Below, one piece after another: positions 27,539 through 37,884 of a DNA stretch of 64,000 bases. Positions within the stretch are counted from its first letter, which is position 1; every line of letters begins with the position of its first letter. Source of the DNA: Agrobacterium leguminum (GTDB lineage: Bacteria > Pseudomonadota > Alphaproteobacteria > Rhizobiales > Rhizobiaceae); contig NZ_JADQWB010000001.1 in NCBI RefSeq assembly GCF_015704895.1, positions 1 to 64,000 on the forward strand, written 5' to 3'. The notes beneath the pieces are model-generated. The model had not been told where the DNA came from. It was given only the letters and a program-made list of their open reading frames with translations, and made no database searches. A program made the position numbers and the translations under genes.

Positions 27539-28699
27539 TTACAGCTCGCTTGCCGCAACCTCCACCGCTTCGACCTTCTTGCCGGCGAAACGTAGCGCGA
27601 CTTCGCCATTGATGAGCTTCAGCGCCACATCGCCGAAGAGTTCCCGCCGCCAGCCGGTCAGCGCCGCCACGGTCGCCTTTTCGCCCTCGGCGGCGATCTT
27701 GTCCAGATCGTCGCTATTGGCGATGACCTTGGCGGCGACGCCATGCTTGTCCGCCGTCAGCTTCAGCAGAACTTTCAAAAGTTCCACGGCAGCGCCTGAG
27801 CCTTCCGGCGCGTGGCTGTGACGCGGCGCTTTCGGCATTTCCTCTTTCGGCAGCGCCAGCGCCGCATTCACCGTTTCGACGATGGCGGTGCCGGAGGCGG
27901 AGCGCTCCCAGCCCTTGGGAATGGTGCGAAGCCGCGACAACGCCTCGGCGTCCTTCGGCTGCTGCTGGGCGATTTCGAAGATCGCATCGTCCTTCAGGAC
28001 GCGCGAGCGCGGCACGTTGCGGGAGCGCGCCTCACGCTCGCGCCAGGCGGCGATGAATTTGAGGATGGCAAGTTCCGTCGGTTTGCGCAGGCGCGATTTC
28101 AGCCGCAGCCACGCATCGTCGGGATGCATGTCATAGGTGTCGCGAGACTCGAGAATATCCATCTCTTCGGTCAGCCACAGCGAGCGGCCTTCGCGCTCGA
28201 GCTGGGCTTTCAGCGAGAGATAGACGTCGCGCAGATGGGTCACGTCGGCCAGCGCGTAATCCAGCTGCTTTTCGGTCAGCGGACGGCGGCTCCAGTCGGT
28301 GAAACGCGAGGATTTGTCGATCTGGACGTTTTTAATCTTCTGCACCAGCTGGTCGTAGGAGATCGAATCGCCGAAACCGCAGACCATGGCGGCGACCTGC
28401 GTGTCGAAGATCGGGTGCGGAATAAGCCCGCCGAGATGGTAGATGATCTCGATATCCTGGCGCGCCGCGTGGAAAACCTTCACGACGGCAGGATTGGCCA
28501 TCAGTTCGAAAAGAGGGGTCAGATCGAGACCCTTCGCCAGCGGATCGACCAGCACTTCGAGCGTCGGGCTCGCCATCTGCACGAGGCAGAGTTCCGGCCA
28601 GAAGGTCGTTTCCCGCAGAAATTCGGTGTCGATGGTGATGAATTCCGATTTCGCCAGTTCCGTGCAGGCTTCGGCGAGGGCGGCAGTCGTTTCAATCAT
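27539..28699 (-). CDS. rnd: Ribonuclease D
   Basis: A 386-residue 3'-5' exoribonuclease that trims tRNA precursors. The DEDDy catalytic set is present: FITIDTEFLRE (Exo I, Asp and Glu), KVFHAARQDIE (Exo II), and YALADVTHLRDVY (Exo III, with the Tyr and Asp). HRDC domains follow (ELAILKFIAAWREREAR). I place the start at the ATG at 28699 (MIETTAA); the frame is open to 28918 but that part is not family-like. The stop TAA at 27539-27541 is followed in the same frame by a second coding-like stretch. Confidence 0.95.
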   Translation of the reverse strand: MIETTAALAEACTELAKSEFITIDTEFLRETTFWPELCLVQMASPTLEVLVDPLAKGLDLTPLFELMANPAVVKVFHAARQDIEIIYHLGGLIPHPIFDTQVAAMVCGFGDSISYDQLVQKIKNVQIDKSSRFTDWSRRPLTEKQLDYALADVTHLRDVYLSLKAQLEREGRSLWLTEEMDILESRDTYDMHPDDAWLRLKSRLRKPTELAILKFIAAWREREARSRNVPRSRVLKDDAIFEIAQQQPKDAEALSRLRTIPKGWERSASGTAIVETVNAALALPKEEMPKAPRHSHAPEGSGAAVELLKVLLKLTADKHGVAAKVIANSDDLDKIAAEGEKATVAALTGWRRELFGDVALKLINGEVALRFAGKKVEAVEVAASEL

Positions 28700-28781
28700 T
28701 GTTATTGGCCAATCGTGAAAATTATCCGTCTTACTTTCCCTTTGCCGGGCGCATGTCAATACAAAGCCCGCTTTTGAAGGC

Positions 28782-30053
28782 TCAAGGATCGTTTTTCTCG
28801 GGCGGATGGGGCTCCGCTTCATCCTTTTTGGGTGGCGGAGACGCGGCGAGCTTCTGGAAATAGGCTGAGGTGCGCAAAAGCGAGCTGAACCGCCAGTTCC
28901 GCTCCTCCACGGGCACACCTTCGCGCACCTGCAGCCGGTAGATGGTATAGGCGATGAAAACGATCTGGATCGCGGCTGTATAGCTGAACAACGCCTTCGG
29001 GCCGAACTGGTCGATCAGCACGGAGGCGAGCAGCGGCCCGACGGTTGCGCCCACCGACCAGAAGAACAGCAGTCCAGCCGACATCATCGCGTGTTCGCCT
29101 TCCCTGGCATGGTCGTTGCCATGGGCGGAACTCAGCGAATAAAGCGGCAGGGCGAAGGCGCCGAAGATGAAGACGCCGACGATGTTGCTCCATTCATCGG
29201 TTCCGGCAAAGAAGGCGAGAAACAGGCCGACGACGACCGAGCCCGCCGTGGTGGCGAGAATGATGATGCGCCGGTCATAACGGTCGGAATAGACGCCGAG
29301 CGGATATTGCAGCACCACGCCGCCGATGATGCCGGCGCTCATGAAGGTGGCGATGGCGGTGACGGAAAGGCCGATCTGTTCGGCATAGATCGGGCCGATA
29401 TTGCGAAACGCCGCCATGCTGAGACCGACGGCCACGCAGCCGACCACGGCAAGCGGCGAGATGCGCCAGACGGCGAAGAGATTGAAGGGTATCTGTTTCG
29501 GCGGCGCGGGGTTGGATTTGTCGGCAAGCGAGATCGGCACCAGCGACAGCGTCAGCGCCATGGCGATCAGCGAAAACACCACGGGTCCGTCGATGCCGGC
29601 GACGGGAATGATATATTGCGCAAGCGTGACGGAGCCGAGATCGACGAAACGATAGATGGAGAGCGTGCGCGCCCGATTGGAATTGGTGACCTGCGCGTTG
29701 ATCCAGCTTTCGATGGCCGCGAAAAGACAGGCGACGGCAATGCCGGTGACGAAGCGCATCAGCATCCAGAACAGGGGATGTATGAGGAGCGGCATGGCGA
29801 TCGCTGCGGCGGATGCGACGGCCGCCATGGTGGCGAAGGTGCGGATATGGCCGATCTTGCGCAGAAGCCGCGTCACCGAAATGCAGCCAAGTGCGAAACC
29901 GAAGCTGTAGGCGGCGCTGATGAGGCCGATGGTGCTGGCGGAAAATCCTTCGGAGAGACCGCGCAGCGCTATATAGGTTCCCTGCAGGCCATTGCCGCCG
30001 ATCAGGATACCGGCGGTGACGAGAAGCGGGATAAGAGGTCTGATCTGGCTCAT
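28782..30053 (-). CDS. Major facilitator superfamily transporter (YcaD/UhpC-like)
   Basis: A 423-residue MFS permease with about twelve helices. Family features include GLISAAYSFGFALGCISVTRL near residue 45, the loop 8-9 motif VLQYPLGVYSDRYDRR (motif A-like) and the GERAMM-type segment REGEHAMMSAGLLFFWSVGATVGP. This pattern is typical of YcaD-type MFS proteins; substrate unknown. The cytoplasmic tail is proline- and charge-rich (KKDEAEPHPPEKNDP). It lies between rnd and the divergent aspS. Confidence 0.9.
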   Translation of the reverse strand: MSQIRPLIPLLVTAGILIGGNGLQGTYIALRGLSEGFSASTIGLISAAYSFGFALGCISVTRLLRKIGHIRTFATMAAVASAAAIAMPLLIHPLFWMLMRFVTGIAVACLFAAIESWINAQVTNSNRARTLSIYRFVDLGSVTLAQYIIPVAGIDGPVVFSLIAMALTLSLVPISLADKSNPAPPKQIPFNLFAVWRISPLAVVGCVAVGLSMAAFRNIGPIYAEQIGLSVTAIATFMSAGIIGGVVLQYPLGVYSDRYDRRIIILATTAGSVVVGLFLAFFAGTDEWSNIVGVFIFGAFALPLYSLSSAHGNDHAREGEHAMMSAGLLFFWSVGATVGPLLASVLIDQFGPKALFSYTAAIQIVFIAYTIYRLQVREGVPVEERNWRFSSLLRTSAYFQKLAASPPPKKDEAEPHPPEKNDP

Positions 30054-30244
30054 TGCGGGCCGACTCGGTTTGGCGGGCTGGATTAGTCCTATCTAAAGCG
30101 AAGGCAGGGGAAAGGACAGGCTGAAGGTGACATTGTTGTGCTTTGCCTTGACAAATCAGGCTGGCCATGCGCTTTTCCGGCAAATTTCGACAGTGCCGCC
30201 CATCTGGCCTCGATCAGGCCCACGACACGTTCCAGGATAAAAAA

Positions 30245-32032
30245 ATGCATCGTTACCGCAGCCACACCTGTGCCGCTCTCCGCAAGTCCGACGTCGGCGA
30301 AACCGTTCGCCTTTCCGGTTGGGTTCATCGCGTGCGAGATCATGGCGGCGTTCTCTTCATCGACCTTCGCGACCATTACGGCATCACCCAGGTCGTAGCC
30401 GATCCGGACAGCCCGGCCTTCAAGGTTGCCGAGACGGTTCGCGGCGAATGGGTCATCCGCATCGACGGCCTCGTCAAGGCGCGTTCGGAAGACACCGTCA
30501 ACAAGGGCATGGCGACCGGCGAGATCGAGCTTTATGCGCAGGAAATTGAGGTTCTCGGCGTTGCCAAGGAATTGCCGCTGCCGGTCTTCGGCGAGCCGGA
30601 GTACCCGGAAGACGTTCGCCTGAAATACCGCTTCCTCGATCTTCGCCGCGAAACGCTGCACAAGAACATCGTCAAGCGCACGCAGATCATCTCCGCCATG
30701 CGCACCGGCATGGCCGATGCCGGCTTTGCCGAATATACGACGCCGATCCTCACCGCTTCCTCGCCGGAAGGCGCGCGCGACTTCCTCGTGCCGTCGCGCA
30801 TCCATGAAGGCAAGTTCTTCGCCCTGCCGCAGGCGCCGCAGCAATATAAGCAGCTTCTGATGGTGGCCGGTTTCGACCGTTATTTCCAGATCGCGCCGTG
30901 CTTCCGCGATGAAGACCCGCGCGCCGACCGCCTGCCGGGCGAATTCTACCAGCTCGACGTCGAAATGAGCTTCGTGACCCAGGAAGATGTCTGGACCACG
31001 ATGGAGCCGATGATGACGGCCGTGTTCGAGAAGTTCGCCGAAGGCAAGCCGGTTACCAAAGAGTGGCCGCGCATTCCCTATGACGAGGCGATCCGCAAAT
31101 ACGGTTCCGACAAGCCGGACCTGCGCAACCCGATCGTCATGGAAGCCGTGACCGAACATTTCGACGGTTCGGGCTTCAAGGTCTTCGCCAACATGATCGC
31201 TTCCAACCCCAAGGTTCAGGTCTGGGCCATCCCGGCCAAGACCGGTGGTTCGCGCGCTTTCTGCGACCGCATGAACGCATGGGCGCAGTCTCAGGGCCAG
31301 CCCGGCCTCGGCTACATCTTCTGGAAGGAAGAGGACGGCAAGGTCGGCGGTTCCGGTCCGCTTGCAAAGAACATCGGCGAAGAACGCACCGAGGCGCTGC
31401 GCCAGCAGCTCGGCCTTGAGGCGGGCGATGCCTGCTTCTTCGTCGCCGGCGATCCGGCCAAGTTCTACAAGTTTGCCGGCGAGGCGCGCACCCGCGCTGC
31501 CGACGAGCTGAACCTGATCGACCGCGACCGTTTCGAAATGTGCTGGATCGTCGATTTCCCCTTCTTCGAATATAACGAGGAAGAAAAGAAGATCGACTTC
31601 GCCCACAACCCCTTCTCCATGCCGCAGGGCGGTCTGGAAGCGCTGGAAGGGCAGGATCCGCTCTCCATCAAGGCGTTCCAGTATGACGCGGTCTGCAACG
31701 GCTTCGAAATCGCCTCCGGCTCGATCCGTAACCAGTCGCCAGAGCTGATGGTCAAGGCCTTCGAAAAGGTTGGCCTGTCGCAGAGCGATGTGGAAGAGCG
31801 CTTCGGCGGTCTCTACCGCGCCTTCCAGTACGGCGCGCCTCCGCATGGCGGTTGCGCTTTCGGCATCGACCGCGTCGTCATGCTGCTGGTTGGCGCCAAG
31901 AACCTGCGCGAAATCACGCTGTTCCCGATGAACCAGCAGGCGCAGGACTTGCTGATGAACGCGCCGTCGCCGGCAACGCCGACCCAGCTTCGTGAGCTGG
32001 CGCTGCGCGTCGTTCCGTCCAAGAAGGACTGA
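30245..32032 (+). CDS. aspS: Aspartyl-tRNA synthetase (bacterial type, possibly non-discriminating)
   Basis: Class II tRNA synthetase of 595 residues that charges tRNA-Asp. It has the N-terminal OB anticodon-binding fold ([17 protein letters not shown]), motif 2 ([14 protein letters not shown]), the large GAD insertion characteristic of bacterial AspRS, and motif 3 ([17 protein letters not shown]). Alphaproteobacteria often use a non-discriminating AspRS with GatCAB to make Asn-tRNA, but this cannot be read directly here. I start at the ATG at 30245 ([10 protein letters not shown]), the conserved N-terminus; upstream TTG/ATG codons lack support. A strong terminator follows at 32056. Confidence 0.97.
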   Translation: MHRYRSHTCAALRKSDVGETVRLSGWVHRVRDHGGVLFIDLRDHYGITQVVADPDSPAFKVAETVRGEWVIRIDGLVKARSEDTVNKGMATGEIELYAQEIEVLGVAKELPLPVFGEPEYPEDVRLKYRFLDLRRETLHKNIVKRTQIISAMRTGMADAGFAEYTTPILTASSPEGARDFLVPSRIHEGKFFALPQAPQQYKQLLMVAGFDRYFQIAPCFRDEDPRADRLPGEFYQLDVEMSFVTQEDVWTTMEPMMTAVFEKFAEGKPVTKEWPRIPYDEAIRKYGSDKPDLRNPIVMEAVTEHFDGSGFKVFANMIASNPKVQVWAIPAKTGGSRAFCDRMNAWAQSQGQPGLGYIFWKEEDGKVGGSGPLAKNIGEERTEALRQQLGLEAGDACFFVAGDPAKFYKFAGEARTRAADELNLIDRDRFEMCWIVDFPFFEYNEEEKKIDFAHNPFSMPQGGLEALEGQDPLSIKAFQYDAVCNGFEIASGSIRNQSPELMVKAFEKVGLSQSDVEERFGGLYRAFQYGAPPHGGCAFGIDRVVMLLVGAKNLREITLFPMNQQAQDLLMNAPSPATPTQLRELALRVVPSKKD

Positions 32033-32055
32033 TCTGGAACCATTCAGGTTTCGAA

Positions 32056-32093
32056 CAAAGGGCTGGCGGCAACGCCGGCCCTTTGCGTTTTTT
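32056..32093 (+). terminator. Rho-independent terminator after aspS
   Basis: CAAAGGGCTGGCG and CGCCGGCCCTTTG form a long hairpin with a GCAA tetraloop and are followed by GCGTTTTTT. Confidence 0.9.
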
Positions 32094-32288
32094 ACAACGA
32101 ACGCGGCAAAACCACAATTTTACCGCGAGTCGAACCGAATTCCGCACATAATCAGCCGAAATCCGATCCCAGTATAGGTTCCGCGTTCACTTGGGGGACG
32201 CAAGACTATCAGGGGTTTTAAACTTGGGACAGCGCCGGCCGAACTTCGTTCTCGGTTCCGGTGCGATCATATTTAGAAGGATTTCAGA

Positions 32289-33734
32289 ATGGTACATGAA
32301 ACGGGAAAAGATACTGCCCCGGCGGGCGGGCAGGTTCCTCCAGCCCATCCGCGCGGCAATTTCGCTGTCAGTCTGCGCTCGCCGGGCGCCAAGTTCCTGA
32401 TGATCGGCTTCATATCGATGGTTCTGCTCGTGCCGCTCCTGCTGGTTTGGGGGCTGACGGAAGAGCGTGCCTCGCGAGCGGAAGAGGTTTCCGGACGGAT
32501 CGCGAATGGCTGGGGTGGCGATCAGGTGGTGAACGGTCCCTATCTTGCCGTGCCCTTCGATGTGGAGCGCCGCCGCGAGGTGGACGGTCGCAGCATTGTC
32601 GACCGCATCACCGAGTGGGTACTGGTCATGCCGGAAACGCTTGATGTCACGGCCGACCTGAAGACGGAGGAGAAGCAACTGTCGATCTACAGCCTGCCGG
32701 TCTATAACGGCAACCTGTTGCTGAAAGGCCGCTTCGGTTCCGGTATCCTGCAGGACCTTGCGCGCTTCTCCGGCACGCCGCGACTGGACAACGCCATTCT
32801 CGTTCTTAGCATTCAGGATATTACCGGCATCCGGTCCAGCGCCGGCGTCAAGATCGATGGCGGCCCGGTTCTGCCCTTTGATCCCGGCATGCGGGATATT
32901 TCGGTCATGACCAACCGCGCCGGTCCAGAGGTATCGATCCGGTCCGACGCCGGGGTGCACAGGCCGATTGAGAAAAACCTCATCGAAACGGGCTTCGCCT
33001 TCGACATCGCCTTTTCCCTGAATGGCTCCGGCAGTTTCGCCGTTGCGCCGGCGGGCCAGACGACGAGTTTTGCAGCAAACGCCGATTGGCCGCATCCGGG
33101 CTTCGAAGGCCTGTTCCTGCCCGAGCAAAAGACTGTCACCGCCACGGATTTCAAGGCCAGCTGGACAATTCCCTATCTTGCAAGGGGCATAGACCGCGTG
33201 GTGGAGGGTACGCGCCTGCCGCTGTCGGGCAGCCTGATGACGATCAATCTCGTCGAACCCGTCAAGTTCTACCAGATCATTGCGCGGACGCTGAAATACT
33301 CGATCGGTTTTATCTCGCTGGTTTTCCTCGCCGTCTTCATCGTCGAACTCAAGGGCGGCAATGTCGTGCACTGGATACAATACGTGCTGACGGGGCTGGC
33401 TCTGGTCATATTCTATGTTCTGCTGCTTGCACTCTCCGAGCATACGGGCTTTGCGATCGCCTATGCCACGGCATCGATGTCGACGGCGGCGCTGATCGCA
33501 TCCTATCTCGGAAGCGCAACCAATAGTCGCAGGAGTGGCGTGGCGCTGTTTACGGTTTTGGCGGTCGCCTATGGCGTCATGTATCTGGTTCTGAATGAAG
33601 ATGAATATGCGCTGCTGGCCGGTGCGGTGATTTCCTTCATTGCCATTGCAGCAACCATGTACGCCACCAGGCAGGTCGACTGGTCGGGCAACGGAGCCTC
33701 ACGCGCAGGCAATACCTCGGACAATATGGCATAG
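32289..33734 (+). CDS. creD: Inner membrane protein CreD
   Basis: A 481-residue member of the CreD family. One N-terminal helix (about residues 38-58, FLMIGFISMVLLVPLLLVWG) leads into a large periplasmic region, and five or so helices cluster at the C-terminus, the normal CreD layout. The motif LVEPVKFYQIIARTLKYSIGF at the start of the second membrane block is characteristic. In enterobacteria CreD belongs to the CreBC regulon and affects envelope integrity and beta-lactam response. No creB/creC genes are nearby, so it must be regulated differently here. Confidence 0.9.
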   Translation: MVHETGKDTAPAGGQVPPAHPRGNFAVSLRSPGAKFLMIGFISMVLLVPLLLVWGLTEERASRAEEVSGRIANGWGGDQVVNGPYLAVPFDVERRREVDGRSIVDRITEWVLVMPETLDVTADLKTEEKQLSIYSLPVYNGNLLLKGRFGSGILQDLARFSGTPRLDNAILVLSIQDITGIRSSAGVKIDGGPVLPFDPGMRDISVMTNRAGPEVSIRSDAGVHRPIEKNLIETGFAFDIAFSLNGSGSFAVAPAGQTTSFAANADWPHPGFEGLFLPEQKTVTATDFKASWTIPYLARGIDRVVEGTRLPLSGSLMTINLVEPVKFYQIIARTLKYSIGFISLVFLAVFIVELKGGNVVHWIQYVLTGLALVIFYVLLLALSEHTGFAIAYATASMSTAALIASYLGSATNSRRSGVALFTVLAVAYGVMYLVLNEDEYALLAGAVISFIAIAATMYATRQVDWSGNGASRAGNTSDNMA

Positions 33735-34046
33735 TTTCCGTCCGCTCCGAAGGGATCGTCCGGACGGCCAAAACGCCGGCTTTTCCTTATCCGGCTTGGC
33801 ATCCGGCGTGAACAGCGGGGAGCATGGGGCGAGGCGGGAAAGCATTGCTCTCCCGCCTCTTATCCGTTCTTTTCTATTGCAGACATCTTGCTCGTGCAGG
33901 CCTGTTGCTTGCAGGTGTCGTACGCTTCTTCCATTTGACCTGCGGGTTGTCATAAAAACTTAATTAAACTGACAAATCCGGTAGAGGACTTCTTAAGTCT
34001 TGTCGATCATTCATCGCCCTCATGAAATTTCACAAACGAGGGTTGA
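33735..34046. other. Intergenic region between creD and the chemoreceptor gene
   Basis: 312 bp with no supported gene. GAGGCGGGA (33831-33839) and TCCCGCCTC (33851-33859) form a stable hairpin followed by a T-rich stretch, probably ending creD transcription. The right part is AT-rich and contains TTAATTAA (near 33959) and the inverted repeat GACTT-CTT-AAGTC, so it probably carries the chemoreceptor promoter. Confidence 0.55.
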
Positions 34047-36152
34047 ATGTTTTCGCTGGTCTCGACGTTCAAAATAGCGCATCGCGTGTCTATGCTGGCG
34101 CTGGCTGCGCTGTGCGGTATCGCCGTCATCGCGGGCATGCTGCTCTGGCAAAGACAGATGGAGGCGCGTTATCGCGTCGCTGAAGATGCATTGATCCAGA
34201 GGGACGGCGTGTTGACCACACTGGTGGATGCCCTGCATGAAAGCCGCCTGAACCAGAAGGATTTCCTGCTGTCGAGAGATATGAATTCCGTCGCGCAGTT
34301 CGACCAGACGATGGGGAAGGTCGAGCAGTCCGTCGCTTCCCTTGGCGGCGGTGCCGCACCGCAGACGCGTGCGAAACTCGACGTGCTGGCGCAGGGTGTC
34401 GTTGCCTATGATGATCGCATGAAGGCGCTGGTCGCCAAGAACGCGGAACTGGGCCTCACGCCCGCCGAGGGCCTTGAGGGCGCCATGCGCAACGGCGTGC
34501 ATTCCATCGAAAAACTCATCGACGTCGTCGCCAATGCCGAAATCCGCGCCAGCATGCTGATGATGCGCCGGCACGAAAAGGATTTCATCCTGCGGCGGGA
34601 TGAGGCCTATGTTGCAAAACACGCAGCCGAGGTAGAGACCTTCAAGGCGCTGGTGAAGCTGGAATATCGGCCGGGCGCGGAGCGTCAGCGCATCATGGAT
34701 GCACTGGAAATATATACCGCCTCCTTCCGCTTTTATGCTCAGGCCGTGCTGGAGGAGGAGAAGGCGCGCGAAACCGTCGCCTCCGCCTATAATGCGCTGC
34801 TGCCCGTGGTCGCGGAGATTTCCACCATTTACCGGCAGGAGCGGGAAGCAAGCGCTCTCGAGAACAGCGCCGCGGCGGATAGAACGGTTTCGATTGTCGT
34901 CGCCCTTATAGCGCTCACCGTCGCGAGCCTTTTTGCCGGGGTCTATCTCATCGGCCGTTCGATAACCCGCCCGGCGACCGCAATTACCGAAGCGATGCGC
35001 CGTCTGGCCGAGGGCGAAACGGAATTTGCCGTTCCCGGTCTGCACCGCCGGGACGAATTCGGCGCGATGGCCCATGCGCTGGAAATCTTCCGGCAGGCGG
35101 CCATCGCAAAAATCGAACTGGAGACGCAGGCGCTCGCGGCCCGGCAGCAGGTCGAAGCCGAAAAGGCGCGGTTCCAGCGCGAGGCGGAAACCGAAGCGCA
35201 GGCAAGGCTGATGCAGGCAACAACCGGCCTTGCGGCCGCACTTCGCCGCCTTGCAGACGGCGATCTCTCCTTCGAACTGAACGAGCCTTTCGCCCCGGAT
35301 TTCGAAGCCCTGCGTCACGATCTCAACCGGACGATCCGCCAGCTCGATGCCGCCATGTCCGGCGTCGTGCAGTCTAGCGTGGCGATTGATGGCGGCAGTC
35401 AGGAAATCAGCCAGAGTGCCGCCGATCTCGCGCGCCGCACCGAGCAGCAGGCCGCCTCGCTGGAGGAAACCGCCGCCGCGCTGGATGAACTGACGGCGAA
35501 TATCCGCATTTCGGCGGAGCGTGCGGTGGAAGCCCGCGCGGTCGCCCATTCGACCGACGAGGACGCCAGCCGCACGGCCGACCTCGTTGTCGATACGATC
35601 ATGGCGATGGAGAAGATCGAGCAATCGTCAGGCCGTATCGGCAACATCATCGGCGTCATCGACGAGATTGCCTTCCAGACCAACCTTCTTGCGCTCAATG
35701 CCGGCGTGGAGGCGGCGCGCGCAGGCGAGGCGGGGCGCGGTTTTGCCGTCGTCGCGCAGGAGGTCAGGGAACTGGCGCAGCGCTCCGCGAAGGCCGCCGC
35801 CGAAATCAAGCTGCTTATCCATGCCTCCGGTACAGAGGTGAAGGACGGCGCGCGCTTCGTGCGGGAAACCGGCGCGGCCCTGTCGCGCATTGGCGGCTCG
35901 GTGAAGACGATCAACGACCATATCGAAGCCATCGCCGCCGCGACGAAAGAGCAGTCGCTGGGGCTCTCCGAGATCAACACCGCGGTCAATCATCTCGATC
36001 AGGGCACGCAGCAGAACGCCGCCATGGTCGAGGAAAACAATGCCGCCAGCGTCATGCTGGCGGGCGAGACGGCGCGTCTCAAGCAACTGGTCCATCAGTT
36101 CCGTCTGGGCGATGCAGAAATGCGGGAGTATGGCGGGCGCGAAGCGGCCTGA
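34047..36152 (+). CDS. Methyl-accepting chemotaxis protein
   Basis: A 701-residue chemoreceptor. Helix 1 lies at about residues 12-33, followed by a helical periplasmic sensor of about 240 residues, helix 2 ([20 protein letters not shown]), and two HAMP-like segments ([18 protein letters not shown] and [16 protein letters not shown]). The cytoplasmic signalling hairpin tip is conserved ([19 protein letters not shown]). There is no CheR-tethering pentapeptide at the C-terminus. The sensor resembles helical bimodular types that bind small organic acids, but the ligand is not known. It forms a monocistronic unit ending at the terminator at 36174. Confidence 0.95.
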   Translation: MFSLVSTFKIAHRVSMLALAALCGIAVIAGMLLWQRQMEARYRVAEDALIQRDGVLTTLVDALHESRLNQKDFLLSRDMNSVAQFDQTMGKVEQSVASLGGGAAPQTRAKLDVLAQGVVAYDDRMKALVAKNAELGLTPAEGLEGAMRNGVHSIEKLIDVVANAEIRASMLMMRRHEKDFILRRDEAYVAKHAAEVETFKALVKLEYRPGAERQRIMDALEIYTASFRFYAQAVLEEEKARETVASAYNALLPVVAEISTIYRQEREASALENSAAADRTVSIVVALIALTVASLFAGVYLIGRSITRPATAITEAMRRLAEGETEFAVPGLHRRDEFGAMAHALEIFRQAAIAKIELETQALAARQQVEAEKARFQREAETEAQARLMQATTGLAAALRRLADGDLSFELNEPFAPDFEALRHDLNRTIRQLDAAMSGVVQSSVAIDGGSQEISQSAADLARRTEQQAASLEETAAALDELTANIRISAERAVEARAVAHSTDEDASRTADLVVDTIMAMEKIEQSSGRIGNIIGVIDEIAFQTNLLALNAGVEAARAGEAGRGFAVVAQEVRELAQRSAKAAAEIKLLIHASGTEVKDGARFVRETGAALSRIGGSVKTINDHIEAIAAATKEQSLGLSEINTAVNHLDQGTQQNAAMVEENNAASVMLAGETARLKQLVHQFRLGDAEMREYGGREAA

Positions 36153-36173
36153 AGCGTACGATCGCAGACATCG

Positions 36174-36206
36174 AAAGCGGGCGCGCAACTTGCGGCCCGC
36201 TTTTTT
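36174..36206 (+). terminator. Rho-independent terminator after the chemoreceptor gene
   Basis: AAAGCGGGC and GCCCGCTTTTTT form a hairpin with a T tract 22 bp past the stop codon. Confidence 0.88.
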
Positions 36207-36360
36207 GCTGTTTATAGGTGGGGTACTCACCAAGGACCCGGTGAAATCCCGGGTGGCTCTTCTGGCCGCCGATCCGCCAGACAACGCAAAGCACCGACAT
36301 TTCATTTCAATCTACCGGACATGGCTCCGGCCGGTGCGTCATTCTTTGCGAAAAAATAAA

Positions 36361-37842
36361 ATGAACAGATTTCAGACTTACAGACGTGAGTGGTTTTCCA
36401 ATATTCGCGGCGATCTCCTTTCCGGTATTGTCGTGGCACTCGCCCTCATTCCCGAAGCCATCGGCTTTTCCGTCATCGCCGGGGTCGATCCGAAGGTGGG
36501 ATTGTTCGCCTCCTTCGCCATCGCCTGCGTTTCCGCCTTTACCGGTGGCAGACCGGGCATGATCTCGGCGGCAACCGCCGCCACCGCCGTCCTGATGGTC
36601 ACGCTCGTCAAGGAACACGGGCTGCAATATCTCTTCGCCGCCACCATTCTCATGGGCGTGCTGCAAATTCTGGCGGGCCTTGTGAAACTCGGCCGGGTGA
36701 TGCGCTTCGTCTCGCGTTCGGTCATGACCGGCTTCGTCAATGCGCTGGCGATCCTGATCTTCATGGCGCAATTGCCCGAGCTGATCGGCGTGCCGGTCGA
36801 AACCTACGTCATGATCGCGGCCGGTCTTGCGATCATCTATCTCTTCCCGCTGGTCACGAAGATCGTGCCATCGCCGCTGGTCGCCATCATCGTTCTCACC
36901 TGTGTCGCCGTCTTCTCCGGCATGGATATCCGCACGGTCGGCGATCTCGGTGAGTTGCCCTCGACGCTGCCGATATTCGCCCTGCCGCAGGTGCCGCTGA
37001 CCTTCGAGACGCTGCAGATCATCTTTCCCTATTCCGTGGCGCTCGCCGCCGTCGGCCTGCTGGAATCGCTGCTGACGGCGCAGATCGTCGACGACATGAC
37101 GGATACGGGCAGCAACAAGAGCCAGGAATGCATCGGGCAGGGGACGAGCAACATCGCCTCCGCCCTCATCGGCGGCATGGGCGGCTGCGCCATGATCGGC
37201 CAGTCCGTCATCAATGTCAGTTCCGGCGGTCGTGGCCGCTTGTCCACCTTCGTCGCGGGCGCGTTTCTGCTGTTCCTCATACTGGTGCTGGACGATCTCG
37301 TGCGTATCATTCCCATGGCCGCGCTGGTGGCGGTGATGATCATGGTCTCCATCGGCACCTTCTCGTGGCGCTCCATCCTTGATCTGCGTCGCAACCCGCC
37401 ATCGTCAAGCATCGTCATGCTGGTGACGGTCGGCACGGTGCTTGCGACCCACGATCTTGCAAAGGGCGTGCTGGCCGGCGTCCTTCTCTCCGGCGTGTTT
37501 TTCGCAGGCAAGGTGTCGAAACTCTTCCATGTCCGGCCGGAGCTTTCAGCCGATGGCCGGGAGCGGATCTATCGCGTGGATGGCCAGATTTTCTTTGCCT
37601 CGACGGAAAGCTTCATTGCCGCCTTCGATTTCGCCGAGGAGGTTGAGGCGGTGACAATCGATGTCACGCAGGCGCATCTGTGGGATATTTCCGCGGTCGG
37701 CGCTCTGGACAAGGTGGTGCTGAAATTCCGCAAGGCCGGCAGGCGGGTCGAGGTGATCGGCGTCAACGAGGCGAGCGCCCACATGATCGACCGCTTCGCC
37801 CTGCACGATAAACAGGATGGCGCTGCCGCGCCGCTGCACTGA
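36361..37842 (+). CDS. SulP-family anion transporter with C-terminal STAS domain
   Basis: A 493-residue SLC26/SulP permease. About residues 15-390 are the membrane domain, starting [21 protein letters not shown], with the conserved [15 protein letters not shown] region. The C-terminal STAS domain (about 400-485) has the usual [19 protein letters not shown] motif. Family members carry sulfate, bicarbonate or carboxylates; [20 protein letters not shown] in the middle resembles marine and rhizobial bicarbonate/sulfate types, but specificity is unproven. The start is the ATG at 36361; the frame is open to 36040, overlapping the chemoreceptor gene in another frame. Confidence 0.93.
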   Translation: MNRFQTYRREWFSNIRGDLLSGIVVALALIPEAIGFSVIAGVDPKVGLFASFAIACVSAFTGGRPGMISAATAATAVLMVTLVKEHGLQYLFAATILMGVLQILAGLVKLGRVMRFVSRSVMTGFVNALAILIFMAQLPELIGVPVETYVMIAAGLAIIYLFPLVTKIVPSPLVAIIVLTCVAVFSGMDIRTVGDLGELPSTLPIFALPQVPLTFETLQIIFPYSVALAAVGLLESLLTAQIVDDMTDTGSNKSQECIGQGTSNIASALIGGMGGCAMIGQSVINVSSGGRGRLSTFVAGAFLLFLILVLDDLVRIIPMAALVAVMIMVSIGTFSWRSILDLRRNPPSSSIVMLVTVGTVLATHDLAKGVLAGVLLSGVFFAGKVSKLFHVRPELSADGRERIYRVDGQIFFASTESFIAAFDFAEEVEAVTIDVTQAHLWDISAVGALDKVVLKFRKAGRRVEVIGVNEASAHMIDRFALHDKQDGAAAPLH

Positions 37843-37851
37843 GCGCAAAAG

Positions 37852-37881
37852 AAAAGCCCCGGCATGACCGGGGCTTTTTTA
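37852..37881. terminator. Bidirectional terminator between SulP gene and secreted protein gene
   Basis: AAAAGCCCCGG and CCGGGGCTTTTTT flank a short CATGA loop. With A and T tracts on both sides it can stop the two convergent transcripts. Confidence 0.93.
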
Positions 37882-37884
37882 GCT

